From positions 62,001-126,000 of the forward strand of contig NZ_AFOZ01000046.1 of the NCBI RefSeq assembly GCF_000217915.1: a stretch of 64,000 nucleotides of DNA, given 5' to 3'. The position numbers were made by a program, and so were the translations under genes. The stretch is from Shewanella sp. HN-41. Its GTDB lineage: Bacteria; Pseudomonadota; Gammaproteobacteria; Enterobacterales; Shewanellaceae. Position 1 is the stretch's first letter, and the number at the start of each line of letters is the position of its first letter. The notes under the pieces were generated by a model that had not been told where the DNA came from, did not search any database, and saw only the letters and a program-made list of their open reading frames with translations. Below are positions 19,035-28,470 of this stretch, piece by piece.

Positions 19035-19808
19035 TCACATTTGATCCAGTTTAATTACCGCAAACGTCGCACCTTGGGGATCGGTAATCACAGCAAAGCG
19101 GCCCACCTCGGGAATATCACTCGGCGGAACACAAATCTGCCCCCCCAAACTCTGTGCTTTGCTAGCAAAAATATCGCAGTCTGCCACCACAAAATACGGC
19201 ATCCAATGGGCAGGAATATCTCCCCATTCGGGCATTATCGTCATCATGCCACCGATAGATTGGCCAGCGACCTGCCATTCAATATATTCAATATCAGGTA
19301 CTTGGCTGGGAAGGGCTGTCCATGGGAAGATTTTGCAATAGAAAGCCTCTTCACTGCGGGGGGCTCGACATGCTAATTCGACCCAACAGAGAGTATTAAC
19401 CTCACCTTGGCGACGTGCGCCTATATGGTTTTTAGCTTGCCATAGGGCAAAGCGGGCCCCTTCGGGATCGCTGACCTGCGCCATAGTCCCCGCATCACCC
19501 ACAATATGCGGCCCCATATGCAGTTGCCCCCCAGCGGACTGAATATCTGCAATACAAGCATCAATATCTCGCACGGCAAAATAGATCCGCCAATGGCTAG
19601 GGATATGTGCCTCTGAACTCGGTATTTGATACATGGCACCCAAATCGTCACCATCTAGGTTGAACAGCGAGAAATGCCCCTCAGGAATGGGCATCTCAAT
19701 CGCATTCCAACCAAACATGGCATGGTAAAATGCCTTAGCACCTTGCCAGTCGTGGCTTGCGAGTTCGACCCAACATGCATGTCCTTGTGCGTACTGAGTA
19801 ATCTTCAT
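19035..19808 (-). CDS. Double-domain VOC (glyoxalase/bleomycin resistance) family protein
   Basis: 257-residue cytoplasmic protein with two tandem vicinal-oxygen-chelate domains (about residues 5-120 and 130-255). Each opens with a CWVELAS/CWVELAC sequence and contains PSHWRIYF or PAHWMPYF, and DPEGARFA or DPQGATFA. The start ATG 19808 follows GGGAGCC at 6 nt. Similar proteins are annotated as hydroxylases or antibiotic-binding proteins, but substrate is unknown. It is transcribed alone. Confidence 0.85.
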   Translation of the reverse strand: MKITQYAQGHACWVELASHDWQGAKAFYHAMFGWNAIEMPIPEGHFSLFNLDGDDLGAMYQIPSSEAHIPSHWRIYFAVRDIDACIADIQSAGGQLHMGPHIVGDAGTMAQVSDPEGARFALWQAKNHIGARRQGEVNTLCWVELACRAPRSEEAFYCKIFPWTALPSQVPDIEYIEWQVAGQSIGGMMTIMPEWGDIPAHWMPYFVVADCDIFASKAQSLGGQICVPPSDIPEVGRFAVITDPQGATFAVIKLDQM

Positions 19809-19921
19809 TATTGGCTCCCATTTTTGTCTCAATCGTAGGAGTTAAGCTGGAGTTTCTCGTTCTGTCCAGTTTCCGAATTAAAAAGAGAAGAGAGTTGTGA
19901 GCATGAGGCTAAGAGGTAAAA

Positions 19922-19947
19922 CAAAAAGCCCTCAAATGAGGGCTTAG
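19922..19947 (-). terminator. Terminator of the permease gene
   Basis: On the minus strand AAGCCCTC, loop ATTT, GAGGGCTT runs into TTTTG. It lies 15 nt after the permease stop. Confidence 0.85.
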
Positions 19948-19961
19948 GCGGCATAAATAAA

Positions 19962-21218
19962 CTAGGAATATTGCGGCAGTAAATCCGCCATCGCCAGTAA
20001 ATGGCAGGCGCCTGTGACTATGCCAAATAACACCACAAGGATAATCAGCGGTGTACCGCCTATCACTCTAAAACCTGTGTTGTCCTGGAATAGTTGCCTA
20101 GATTTATAGGCCATCAGTGCTGGCACTATCACAGCCCACACTGTCGCTGCTAATGCCGCAAATCCGATGGCGATAAGGAAACCATCGGGAAACAGCAATC
20201 CCAAAATCGTCGGCGGCACAAAGGTCACTAATGCAGTTTTCATCCGCCCGGAACGGGAATCATCGAAGCCAAATAAGTCGGCGAGATAGTCGAATAGGCC
20301 TAAGGTCACACCGAGGAAAGAGGAAGCCACGGCTAGGTTTGCAAATAGGGTTAACATACTGTTTAACCAGCTACTCGCCATCACCTCAGACAAAGCGCCC
20401 ACCAAGACCCCCATATTGCCCCCCTGAGCGATAATATCGCTAAACTGGCTACGGGGAATATTGCCCATAGTCGCCACTAACCAACAGGCATAAATGACCA
20501 GTGCAATAAAAGTACCGATGAAAATGGCCTTGATAATAGTGGAGGAGTCCTTGCCATAATACTTCACTAAGCTGGGCACATTGCCATGGTAACCAAAGCT
20601 GGCAAGACCGAAAGGCAGCGCCGCCCATAAATAGGGCGCAAAAGGCTGGATGCCATCAGGCTCCAATAGCTTAGTCACATCGATTTCAATCAACAAATTG
20701 CCGATAGCAAGGAAGAAAGTGATGATCATCCCACCGAGCATAATGGTTGTAATACGATCCACGGCCTTAGTGCTAATTAACACTATGCTCGCCAACACAA
20801 TGGCAAATACTAATCCCGCCACACTTTGGGGTAATACTATCCCCATACCCTGCAAGCTGTGATTCACAATCGACCCGCCGCCACTGATGTAGGCATAGGT
20901 CAAAATATAGAGCACAAAGGCTATAGAAACGCCATTCACAATCCGCCAAAACTGCCCTAGGGTTTGTTTAGTTAAAGTATCGAAGCTGGCACCGGGTTCA
21001 AAATGCAAATTGGTTTCGAGCAAGAGTAAGCCCGACATCAACATGCAAAACCAAATGCCGAGTAACATCAAAATCGAATAGCCGAACCACATACCAGCAC
21101 CCACCACAGGCAAGGAGAACATCCCCGCCCCCACGGTTGTGCCTGCTATAATCATGGCGCCACCGAGCAAAGACTTACCTGCGGGCTTATGTTTAGCCGC
21201 ATTCATATGATTTGCCAT
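19962..21218 (-). CDS. Aromatic amino acid permease (HAAAP family, Mtr/TyrP-like)
   Basis: Inner-membrane proton symporter of 418 residues and about 11 hydrophobic segments. The first helix has GGAMIIAGTTVGAGMFSLPVV, the family pattern of TyrP, TnaB and Mtr, with the Gly-rich unwound segment. The ATG overlaps the plsB stop by one base, so it may be co-translated with plsB. Whether the substrate is tryptophan or tyrosine cannot be told from the sequence; several paralogues are usual in Shewanella. Confidence 0.85.
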   Translation of the reverse strand: MANHMNAAKHKPAGKSLLGGAMIIAGTTVGAGMFSLPVVGAGMWFGYSILMLLGIWFCMLMSGLLLLETNLHFEPGASFDTLTKQTLGQFWRIVNGVSIAFVLYILTYAYISGGGSIVNHSLQGMGIVLPQSVAGLVFAIVLASIVLISTKAVDRITTIMLGGMIITFFLAIGNLLIEIDVTKLLEPDGIQPFAPYLWAALPFGLASFGYHGNVPSLVKYYGKDSSTIIKAIFIGTFIALVIYACWLVATMGNIPRSQFSDIIAQGGNMGVLVGALSEVMASSWLNSMLTLFANLAVASSFLGVTLGLFDYLADLFGFDDSRSGRMKTALVTFVPPTILGLLFPDGFLIAIGFAALAATVWAVIVPALMAYKSRQLFQDNTGFRVIGGTPLIILVVLFGIVTGACHLLAMADLLPQYS

Positions 21219-23641
21219 TAAACAATGTGCTCCGCAGTGACACTCGCTACAATCGTCTGTCTCACTGTGGCTCTCAATAGGCCGTTGGCTTGATCTCGAA
21301 TGCGCTCAATATCAGATTTATCTTCTTTATCAGAAAGATAACCTAACTCTTTCAACTTAACACTTAAGGTACCATAGAGTTTTTTATCGTAAAACTCCGG
21401 TGCAGTAATGCCGTGCAATGCCCCTAGACGTTGGGCAAGTAGATGGCTTTCAGACTCAAGTTCCGAGCGTTCCATCTTAGGTCTATGGGCTAACAAATTG
21501 AAAATAATCGCATAACGCTGCAGAGTTTCACTCACAGAACCCGCAAGTAATAGCAGCTGGCTGGTGTGTTCCGTCACTACCGATAACCCCTCCTGCTCGG
21601 TCACTAGACCTTGCTCGACAAAGAGGTCCAACACTTGATTGACATAGGCAGGCAAATCCTTAATGCCCATGAAAAGTTCGGCTTTTAACAGCGGATAAAA
21701 GTCATTCACTATCGCGAGGATCTGCTGCCGCTGAATTGGCTCATGGTGGGTTAAACAACTCGCAATCAATGACGGAATAATAAATAAGTGAATAATGTTA
21801 TTGCGATAGTAAGTCATAGAGATGGCTTGACTCTCATCGATAGACACGATTTCACCTAAGGGATCGGCATTAATTGAAAATTTATTGAGCTCAAGGCCTT
21901 GCAACACTAAATGTTTACCATCACCTTCGGCAACTGAGGTAAAAGAAGTGTAAGGCACTCGTTTCAATAAAGTCAGATACAGATCTAGCTGACGCTCAAG
22001 CAGGCAACGTTCGAGGGCGTTTTGCTCCGATGCCAATAACACTAAACTGGTCAGGGTGACAGAACTGGCGGCCGCGGCATCGTTAATGCGCGTCATCACC
22101 CGATTCGCTAGCACGTTGACCGCAGGTGTTAACCAACTCGGTTTTTGTTCAGGGTCATCGGCAAGCTCCGCCCGCCAATTAGGAGCCCGTTCATTTAAGA
22201 AGTTTTGCAGCGTTATCGGCTCACCAAAGTTCACATAACCTTGGCCAAAATTACCTAATTTACGAATAGCGCCAACGACTTGCCAAACAGATTCTTTCTG
22301 CTTTTTCTTACCGCTCAATTCTTTATGGTAGGTGGCGACTTCCATCACATGGTCATAGCCTAAGTACACAGGGACTAAGGTCACAGGACGCTCAATCCCG
22401 CGCAGCACACTGTTCATCGTCATCGCTATCATGCCGGTTTTGGGCGCCAACAAACGTCCCGTGCGTGAACGGCCCCCCTCGGAGAAATATTCCACCGAAT
22501 AGCCCTTAGCAAACAGTTGATCTAAATACTCACGAAATACTGCGGTATACAGCTTATTACCATTAAAACTGCGGCGAATGAAGAAGGCACCACCACGGCG
22601 GAACAATGGCCCTGCTGGCCAGAAGTTGAGGTTAATGCCAGCGGCGATATGCGGCGGAACCATGCCTTGGTAATACAAAATATAGGATAACAGCAAGTAA
22701 TCCATATGGCTGCGATGGCAGGGTACATAGACAATCTCGTGGCCATCGTGGTGCAACTGGCGGATCTGCTCTGCACCTTTAATATTGATCCCGCTATAAA
22801 GTTTGTTCCATAACCAAGTCAAGAAACGCTCTGCGATACGGACTAAACTGTCTGAATAATTTGCCGCAATTTCATCTAAATATTCAATCGCCATCTCACG
22901 GGCTTGGGTTTCAGAAATCTTCTTGCTGGACGCCTCTTCTTGAATGGCCTTACGCAGGGATTCTGACTTGAGCAACGAATGGAATAGCGCCTGACGATTT
23001 GGCAACACAGGCCCTGTCATCACCTTGCGCTGACGGCGGAAATGCACCCGTGCTACCCGCGCTAACTTATGGGCGATGCCCATATCAGTACCATGCTCGT
23101 CGGCCATATAACGCAGTGACACAGCATTCGAAAACTGCACAAAATTATGCCGACCTAAAAATAAAATCATTAAACACTTGCGCAGCCAAGTGGGATTTTC
23201 ACGCTCCAATACCGCCGCCTTCATGGTATCGTCTTCTTTACCCGGCGTGCGGCCCCAATACAGACTGACAGGCACCAATTGGATATCCAGTTCAGGTTTT
23301 TCCTTATGCACAGCCAATAAACGCATAAAACACTCTAGGAAAGGCGCATTACTGGCACGTTCACCGAACAATGGCTTGCGTCCCTCGAGGCAAACGACAC
23401 GGGGAGCCACAACACCGTTCGCCACTAAAGGTTCGTAGGGACTGGGCAGCCCTAGCTTTGCAGTGATTTCGCTCAATGCCGCAATATCACTAATGGATTC
23501 TGTTTTCATGACATAAGCAAGGGGTCTGGAAGCATCCAGATTCAGATCGGCAAAGGGATCCTGAGGCACCACAATAGTGTGCACTAAGTGTTTTTGGATC
23601 CAACGTAATGATTTCAACCAAAGAGAGTCTTGTTTAGGCAT
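21218..23641 (-). CDS. plsB: Glycerol-3-phosphate acyltransferase PlsB
   Basis: Inner-membrane enzyme that acylates sn-glycerol-3-phosphate, the first step of phospholipid synthesis. It has 807 residues from ATG 23641; the frame extends nine codons to 23668. Acyltransferase blocks are present: block I CHRSHMDYLLLSY (HX4D), GAFFIRRSF (II), FSEGGRSRTGRLL (III) and the VTLVPVYLGYDHVME stretch (IV). Length matches the E. coli enzyme (807). It is divergent from lexA, as in E. coli. Confidence 0.96.
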   Translation of the reverse strand: MPKQDSLWLKSLRWIQKHLVHTIVVPQDPFADLNLDASRPLAYVMKTESISDIAALSEITAKLGLPSPYEPLVANGVVAPRVVCLEGRKPLFGERASNAPFLECFMRLLAVHKEKPELDIQLVPVSLYWGRTPGKEDDTMKAAVLERENPTWLRKCLMILFLGRHNFVQFSNAVSLRYMADEHGTDMGIAHKLARVARVHFRRQRKVMTGPVLPNRQALFHSLLKSESLRKAIQEEASSKKISETQAREMAIEYLDEIAANYSDSLVRIAERFLTWLWNKLYSGINIKGAEQIRQLHHDGHEIVYVPCHRSHMDYLLLSYILYYQGMVPPHIAAGINLNFWPAGPLFRRGGAFFIRRSFNGNKLYTAVFREYLDQLFAKGYSVEYFSEGGRSRTGRLLAPKTGMIAMTMNSVLRGIERPVTLVPVYLGYDHVMEVATYHKELSGKKKQKESVWQVVGAIRKLGNFGQGYVNFGEPITLQNFLNERAPNWRAELADDPEQKPSWLTPAVNVLANRVMTRINDAAAASSVTLTSLVLLASEQNALERCLLERQLDLYLTLLKRVPYTSFTSVAEGDGKHLVLQGLELNKFSINADPLGEIVSIDESQAISMTYYRNNIIHLFIIPSLIASCLTHHEPIQRQQILAIVNDFYPLLKAELFMGIKDLPAYVNQVLDLFVEQGLVTEQEGLSVVTEHTSQLLLLAGSVSETLQRYAIIFNLLAHRPKMERSELESESHLLAQRLGALHGITAPEFYDKKLYGTLSVKLKELGYLSDKEDKSDIERIRDQANGLLRATVRQTIVASVTAEHIV

Positions 23642-23741
23642 TATTCTTATGCAATTAAGTACGTTCACTAGTCCAATAGAATACCAGACTCTGGGGAATA
23701 TTCGCTAATACTCTCCGATATCGTTAAAAAGTGGTTAATAC

Positions 23742-23769
23742 TTGCACTACCGACAATACTGTATATACT
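23742..23769 (+). promoter_or_regulatory. Probable lexA promoter
   Basis: TTGCAC (23742-23747), 16 nt, TATACT (23764-23769). The -10 lies inside the first LexA box, as expected for an autorepressed SOS promoter. The -35 match is only partial. Confidence 0.5.
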
Positions 23770-23774
23770 AACAG
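23759..23774. promoter_or_regulatory. LexA box 1
   Basis: CTGTATATACTAACAG: a perfect CTGT-N8-ACAG SOS operator, 28 nt before the lexA start. It forms a pair with box 2 four bases downstream. Confidence 0.95.
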
Positions 23775-23777
23775 TAA

Positions 23778-23793
23778 CTGTATAGAAAAACAG
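23778..23793. promoter_or_regulatory. LexA box 2
   Basis: CTGTATAGAAAAACAG: the second perfect CTGT-N8-ACAG operator, ending 9 nt before the lexA start and overlapping its ribosome binding site region (CAGGAA). Tandem boxes are typical of lexA autoregulation. Confidence 0.95.
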
Positions 23794-23801
23794 GAACCAC
23801 C

Positions 23802-24422
23802 ATGAGACCCTTGACGCCACGCCAAGCTGAAATTTTAGAGCTGATTAAACGAAATATTGCCGATACAGGTATGCCACCTACTCGGGCAGAGATTGCTGCA
23901 CGTTTAGGTTTTAAGAGCGCCAATGCGGCTGAAGAACACCTTAAAGCGTTAGCGAAAAAAGGCTGTATCGAGATCATGCCCGGTACGTCTCGTGGTATCC
24001 GTCTCCCCGCAGAGGAAGAAGAAGTCACTGAATCTGGCCTACCGCTTATCGGCCAAGTTGCCGCAGGTGAACCTATACTCGCCCAAGAGCATGTTGAGCA
24101 GTACTACCAAGTCGACCCCAGCATGTTCCATCCCGCCGCCGACTTTTTACTGCGCGTGAAAGGCGACAGCATGAAGAATATCGGTATTCTCGAGGGGGAT
24201 TTGCTGGCCGTTCATAAAGTACAACAAGCAAGAAATGGCCAAGTGGTTGTCGCTAGAGTCGACGATGATGTCACGGTTAAACGCTTCGAAAAAAAAGGCA
24301 ACTTAGTCTATCTACACGCCGAAAATGAAGATTATTCGCCAATTAAAGTCGATTTAAGTTTTCAAAGTTTAACAATTGAAGGACTCGCCGTCGGTGTGAT
24401 CCGTAATGGAGATTGGCTATGA
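23802..24422 (+). CDS. lexA: SOS repressor LexA
   Basis: Repressor and RecA-stimulated autoprotease of the SOS response. It has 206 residues: an N-terminal winged helix-turn-helix (PTRAEIAARLGFKS, residues 26-40), cleavage site Ala88-Gly89 in QVAAGEP, and catalytic Ser123 (GDSMKN) and Lys160 (VTVKRFE). Its own promoter carries two LexA boxes. The stop overlaps the next start (ATGA), so the downstream inhibitor is translationally coupled and SOS-induced. Confidence 0.98.
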   Translation: MRPLTPRQAEILELIKRNIADTGMPPTRAEIAARLGFKSANAAEEHLKALAKKGCIEIMPGTSRGIRLPAEEEEVTESGLPLIGQVAAGEPILAQEHVEQYYQVDPSMFHPAADFLLRVKGDSMKNIGILEGDLLAVHKVQQARNGQVVVARVDDDVTVKRFEKKGNLVYLHAENEDYSPIKVDLSFQSLTIEGLAVGVIRNGDWL

Positions 24423-24931
24423 ACAAACTACTCGGCAATGCCCCACGCCATCCAGGTTTATGGTTAGATGAAGTACGAGATACTGATACCGACTGGCAAC
24501 ATATCCCTATTAGCTGTATGCCAACCCAAACTCAAGGACAGCACGAGCTAAAGCAATTAAGCGCTCAGCTTGCACAACTCAGCCAACAGGGGCGATGGGT
24601 TGTACTTATCAATCCTCCAAGCATTGGTTATAAGCAGCTCTTGGCTAACGCAGGGGTGCGTATGGATCGGATTCTGTTAGTCCATGCTAAGGATGAGGTT
24701 GAAACACTATGGGCAATGGAAAAAGCCCTGACGAGTGGTACGTCCAGTGCGGTCATTACTTGGACGCAATCACTGGATGCCCGCGATAATCGTCGTCTAC
24801 AAATTGTCGCTAAGAGTGCCCGCGCAATGGGGATAGTGCTCGAAGAGGTGAATAGTCACTTACGCTGTGATACTAGGCTCGAGCAACAAACACACTTTAA
24901 GCAACAAGCTTTTTTCAACTCTATGCATTAA
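24419..24931 (+). CDS. sulA: SulA-like SOS cell division inhibitor
   Basis: 170-residue protein resembling SulA, the SOS-induced inhibitor of FtsZ polymerisation. The start is ATG 24419 overlapping the lexA stop, with GGAG 7 nt upstream. The core matches the RecA-like SulA fold pattern: WVVLINPPSIGYKQLLANAGVRMDRILLVH followed by a stretch ending in SSAVITW. The N-terminus is divergent, as is usual. Cotranscription with lexA puts it under the two LexA boxes. In E. coli the corresponding position downstream of lexA is held by dinF, which here lies 10 kb away. Confidence 0.85.
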   Translation: MNKLLGNAPRHPGLWLDEVRDTDTDWQHIPISCMPTQTQGQHELKQLSAQLAQLSQQGRWVVLINPPSIGYKQLLANAGVRMDRILLVHAKDEVETLWAMEKALTSGTSSAVITWTQSLDARDNRRLQIVAKSARAMGIVLEEVNSHLRCDTRLEQQTHFKQQAFFNSMH

Positions 24932-24962
24932 TTTTTTTACGCTATATTTTACCGCGAAAGCC

Positions 24963-24992
24963 GCCTCACCTATGAATGTGAGGCTTTTTTTT
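24963..24992 (+). terminator. Terminator of lexA-sulA
   Basis: GCCTCAC (24963-24969) and GTGAGGC (24978-24984) form a 7-bp stem followed by eight T (24985-24992). Confidence 0.88.
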
Positions 24993-25334
24993 GGCAATTT
25001 TTCAGACAATTAGAAAAATAAGTGATCTTGATCAATATTTAAACTGCAAGTATGGTTGGTTAAGTCGGAGATGATATATCGCCGTCTGTGGCAAATAAAT
25101 CGAGCCATTATCGAGTTCAAAATGCCACTAAAAATAGAGAACAGATTTATTTCAGTCGTATGTGCCAGCGTGGCTAATACCAGCAGTAATAATACTTAAT
25201 TAAAAGTAACAGCCGCCAACGCACGTTGAAGTCAAAAACGCTTTTTTGGGAACTGAAGAGTTTGCATAGAGTTGAGACTTACTGTGTTGCTCTTCTTTGT
25301 AGTTGCTATTCGCAATTGGCAGAGGAGAAGTCTT
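24993..25334. other. Gene-free leader of the cox operon
   Basis: About 340 bp between the sulA terminator and coxB. Apart from the FNR-like box it is AT-rich without a recognisable ORF. An upstream TTG (25272) extends the coxB frame by 21 codons but has no ribosome binding site. Confidence 0.6.
25022..25035. promoter_or_regulatory. FNR/EtrA-like box upstream of the cox operon
   Basis: GTGAT-CTTG-ATCAA, matching the FNR-family consensus TTGAT-N4-ATCAA at 9 of 10 positions. It is 300 bp before the coxB start in a 403-bp gene-free stretch, and would allow oxygen-dependent control of the oxidase. CRP can bind related sequences. Confidence 0.5.
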
Positions 25335-26867
25335 GTGAAGCAATTGTTGTATTGTTTACTCGTGGTGTTATTTGCACCACCGTTGGCCGCCGCAGATACG
25401 CGGTTCAACATGACCCCCGGCGTGACCGAGATCAGTGGCAAGGTTTATCACTTGCACATGACCATCTTGTATATCTGTGGTGCGATCGGCCTAGTGGTCT
25501 TTGGCGCCATGGTTTACGCCATGATCAACCACAGAAAATCCAAAGGTGCGGTCGCATCCCACTTTCACGAAAGCACTAAAGTCGAAATCGCTTGGACCAT
25601 TCTGCCATTTATTATATTGATCTTAATGGCGATTCCAGCGACAAAGACCTTAATTGCGATGGAAGATCCCAGCAATGCCGATCTCACCGTAAAAGTCACG
25701 GGTTCCCAATGGAAATGGCATTACAGCTATTTCGATCAAGACATTGATTTTTACAGCATACTTGCCACCCCCAGAGCACAAATCGACGGTACCGAAGCCA
25801 AAGGGGAAAATTACCTTTTGGAGGTCGATAAGCCGCTCGTCCTGCCAATAAACCGTAAAATTCGCTTCCTGATGACCTCTGAAGATGTCATCCATTCATG
25901 GTGGTTGCCAGCCTTTGCGGTGAAGAAAGACGCCAATCCTGGATTTATCAATGAAGCTTGGACTCGTATAGATAAGCCCGGCACTTACCGCGGTCAATGC
26001 GCCGAACTCTGCGGTAAAGATCATGGCTTTATGCCTATCGTAGTGCAAGCCCTACCCGAAGCGGAATTCGATGCTTGGGTAACGGAACAAAAACAAGCCG
26101 CAGGTGCTGCTGCAGCTGCAGCCCAAGCGGCATTATCACAGACCCTCAGTAAAGAAGAACTGATGGCCCAAGGTGAGCAAGTGTACCTAGGACACTGTGC
26201 GGCCTGCCACCAACCCAATGGAGAGGGATTACAAGGCGTATTCCCACGCCTCAAAGGTAGCCTGATAGCAACGGGGCCACTTAGCGGACACCTTGAAATC
26301 GTGCTCAACGGTAAAGCGGGTACAGCCATGCAGGCCTTTGGTAAGCAATTGACTGCACAAGAAATTGCCGCAGTTATTACCTATGAGCGCAATGCTTGGG
26401 GCAACAATACTGGCGATGCTGTGCAGGCTAAAGATGTCAACGCGCATATGAACGGCAGTGCTGGCACCCAGGCGTCTGCTACCGCACCAGCCAATACGAC
26501 CCCAACACCTGAACCTGAGCCAGTTGCAGTTATCGATCCCGCTAGCCTCCCTACACTCACCCATGACGCCCTGATGGCCGAAGGTGAGACTGTCTACGCC
26601 GCCACTTGCGCGGCCTGCCATCAATTGACGGGAGCAGGAGTTCCCCCCGCCTTCCCCGCACTCGCTGGCAGCGCTATCGCCACGGGGCCCGTCAGCAATC
26701 ATCTCGATATTGTGATGCACGGCAAAACGGGCACGGCTATGCAGGCATTTGGCAAACAACTCAGCCCACAGCAACTCGCGGCCGTCATTACCTATGAACG
26801 TAATGCTTGGGGCAACAATACCGGCGATACAGTGCAACCTGCTGATATCGCAAGCCATGGACAGTAG
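25335..26867 (+). CDS. coxB: Cytochrome c oxidase subunit II with two C-terminal cytochrome c domains
   Basis: CuA-bearing subunit of the terminal oxidase. It starts at GTG 25335, 7 nt after AGAGGAG, giving a 510-residue protein with a signal peptide (1-20). Two membrane helices (about 41-63 and 85-108) precede the cupredoxin domain with His188, Cys222, Glu224, Cys226, His230 and Met233. Two tandem class I cytochrome c domains follow: CAACH at 288-292 and at 425-429. Both copies end with the same ITYERNAWGNNTGD, joined by a Pro/Thr/Glu linker (about 375-405). caa3-type subunits normally have one such domain. Confidence 0.95.
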   Translation: MKQLLYCLLVVLFAPPLAAADTRFNMTPGVTEISGKVYHLHMTILYICGAIGLVVFGAMVYAMINHRKSKGAVASHFHESTKVEIAWTILPFIILILMAIPATKTLIAMEDPSNADLTVKVTGSQWKWHYSYFDQDIDFYSILATPRAQIDGTEAKGENYLLEVDKPLVLPINRKIRFLMTSEDVIHSWWLPAFAVKKDANPGFINEAWTRIDKPGTYRGQCAELCGKDHGFMPIVVQALPEAEFDAWVTEQKQAAGAAAAAAQAALSQTLSKEELMAQGEQVYLGHCAACHQPNGEGLQGVFPRLKGSLIATGPLSGHLEIVLNGKAGTAMQAFGKQLTAQEIAAVITYERNAWGNNTGDAVQAKDVNAHMNGSAGTQASATAPANTTPTPEPEPVAVIDPASLPTLTHDALMAEGETVYAATCAACHQLTGAGVPPAFPALAGSAIATGPVSNHLDIVMHGKTGTAMQAFGKQLSPQQLAAVITYERNAWGNNTGDTVQPADIASHGQ

Positions 26868-26873
26868 GGGATT

Positions 26874-28469
26874 ATGATGAGCACAATGACTCAAGATCAA
26901 ACCGCAGCCCATGATGACCATCATCATGGTGCGCCAAAGGGCATCATGCGCTGGGTGCTAACCACCAACCATAAAGACATAGGCACTCTGTATTTATGGT
27001 TCAGCTTCATTATGTTTTTAACCGGTGGCGCTATGGCCATGGTGATCCGCGCCGAACTGTTTCAGCCCGGATTACAATTGGTCGAGCCCAACTTCTTCAA
27101 TCAAATGACCACAGTCCATGGGCTGATCATGGTATTCGGCGCTGTGATGCCTGCCTTTACTGGGCTCGCCAACTGGCTGATCCCTATGATGATTGGTGCG
27201 CCCGACATGGCGCTGCCACGGATGAATAACTGGAGTTTTTGGATCTTACCCTTTGCCTTTACCATTCTACTCAGTTCACTGTTTATGGAAGGTGGTGGGC
27301 CTAACTTTGGTTGGACCTTCTACGCGCCACTATCTACTACTTACAGCCCTGACAGCACGGCACTATTCGTGTTCTCTATTCATATCATGGGGATAAGCTC
27401 GATTATGGGTGCAATCAACGTGATTGTAACCATAGTGAACTTACGTGCCCCCGGCATGACATGGATGAAACTGCCACTGTTTGTATGGACTTGGCTTATC
27501 ACAGCATTCCTGCTGATCGCGGTAATGCCAGTACTCGCAGGCGCTGTGACTATGGTGCTGACCGATAAGTTTTTTGGCACTAGCTTCTTCGACGCGGCGG
27601 GCGGTGGCGATCCTGTGATGTTCCAGCATATTTTCTGGTTCTTCGGCCACCCCGAAGTCTACATCATGATCTTGCCGTCCTTTGGTATTATCTCCGCCAT
27701 AGTACCTGCCTTCAGCCGCAAAAAACTCTTCGGTTATGCATCAATGGTTTATGCGACGGCCAGTATTGCTATTCTGTCGTTCCTCGTGTGGGCACATCAT
27801 ATGTTCACTACAGGTATGCCAGTGTTTGCCGAGCTGTTTTTCATGTATTGCACTATGTTGATTGCGGTGCCAACAGGGGTAAAAGTGTTTAACTGGGTAG
27901 CCACTATGTGGCGCGGTTCACTCAGCTTCGAAACCCCTATGTTGTTCGCCGTGGCCTTTATCATACTCTTCACTATTGGTGGTTTTTCGGGGTTAATGCT
28001 CGCCATTACACCTGCCGACTTCCAATACCACGACACGTATTTTGTGGTAGCGCATTTCCATTATGTGTTAGTGACCGGGGCGATTTTCTCCATCATGGCG
28101 GCGGCCTATTACTGGCTACCTAAGTGGACGGGGCACATGTATAACGAGCGACTGGGACAATGGCATTTCTGGTGTTCGGTGATTTCAGTCAACGTGCTGT
28201 TTTTCCCGATGCATTTCCTTGGGCTTGCGGGTATGCCAAGGCGTATCCCCGACTACTCGATTCAATTTGCCGATATCAATCAAATTGTCTCGATTGGTGG
28301 GTTCGCTTTCGGTTTATCGCAATTGATTTTCTTAGTGTTAGTGGTCAAGTGCATCCGTGGTGGCGAAAAGGCTCCCGCTAAACCTTGGGAAGGCAGCGAG
28401 GGTTTAGAGTGGACATTGCCAAGCCCTGCGCCTTATCACTCCTTCACGACACCACCTGAGGTGAAATGA
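26874..28469 (+). CDS. coxA: Cytochrome c oxidase subunit I
   Basis: Catalytic heme-copper subunit of 531 residues with about 12 membrane helices. The metal-binding segments are present: HGLIMVF (low-spin heme ligand), HPEVYIMILP (CuB His with Tyr cross-link motif), HHMF (CuB His pair), and HFHYVLVTG (heme ligands). The YIMILP motif and downstream residues fit A-type oxidases. It lies 6 nt after coxB; GGGGATT precedes ATG 26874, and ATG 26877 is equally possible. Confidence 0.96.
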   Translation: MMSTMTQDQTAAHDDHHHGAPKGIMRWVLTTNHKDIGTLYLWFSFIMFLTGGAMAMVIRAELFQPGLQLVEPNFFNQMTTVHGLIMVFGAVMPAFTGLANWLIPMMIGAPDMALPRMNNWSFWILPFAFTILLSSLFMEGGGPNFGWTFYAPLSTTYSPDSTALFVFSIHIMGISSIMGAINVIVTIVNLRAPGMTWMKLPLFVWTWLITAFLLIAVMPVLAGAVTMVLTDKFFGTSFFDAAGGGDPVMFQHIFWFFGHPEVYIMILPSFGIISAIVPAFSRKKLFGYASMVYATASIAILSFLVWAHHMFTTGMPVFAELFFMYCTMLIAVPTGVKVFNWVATMWRGSLSFETPMLFAVAFIILFTIGGFSGLMLAITPADFQYHDTYFVVAHFHYVLVTGAIFSIMAAAYYWLPKWTGHMYNERLGQWHFWCSVISVNVLFFPMHFLGLAGMPRRIPDYSIQFADINQIVSIGGFAFGLSQLIFLVLVVKCIRGGEKAPAKPWEGSEGLEWTLPSPAPYHSFTTPPEVK

Positions 28470-28470
28470 A

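Noticed and set aside
26229..26927. 232-codon minus-strand frame across coxB
   Set aside because: Lies fully opposite the well-supported cytochrome domains of coxB and has no family resemblance; its repeats mirror the coxB duplication.
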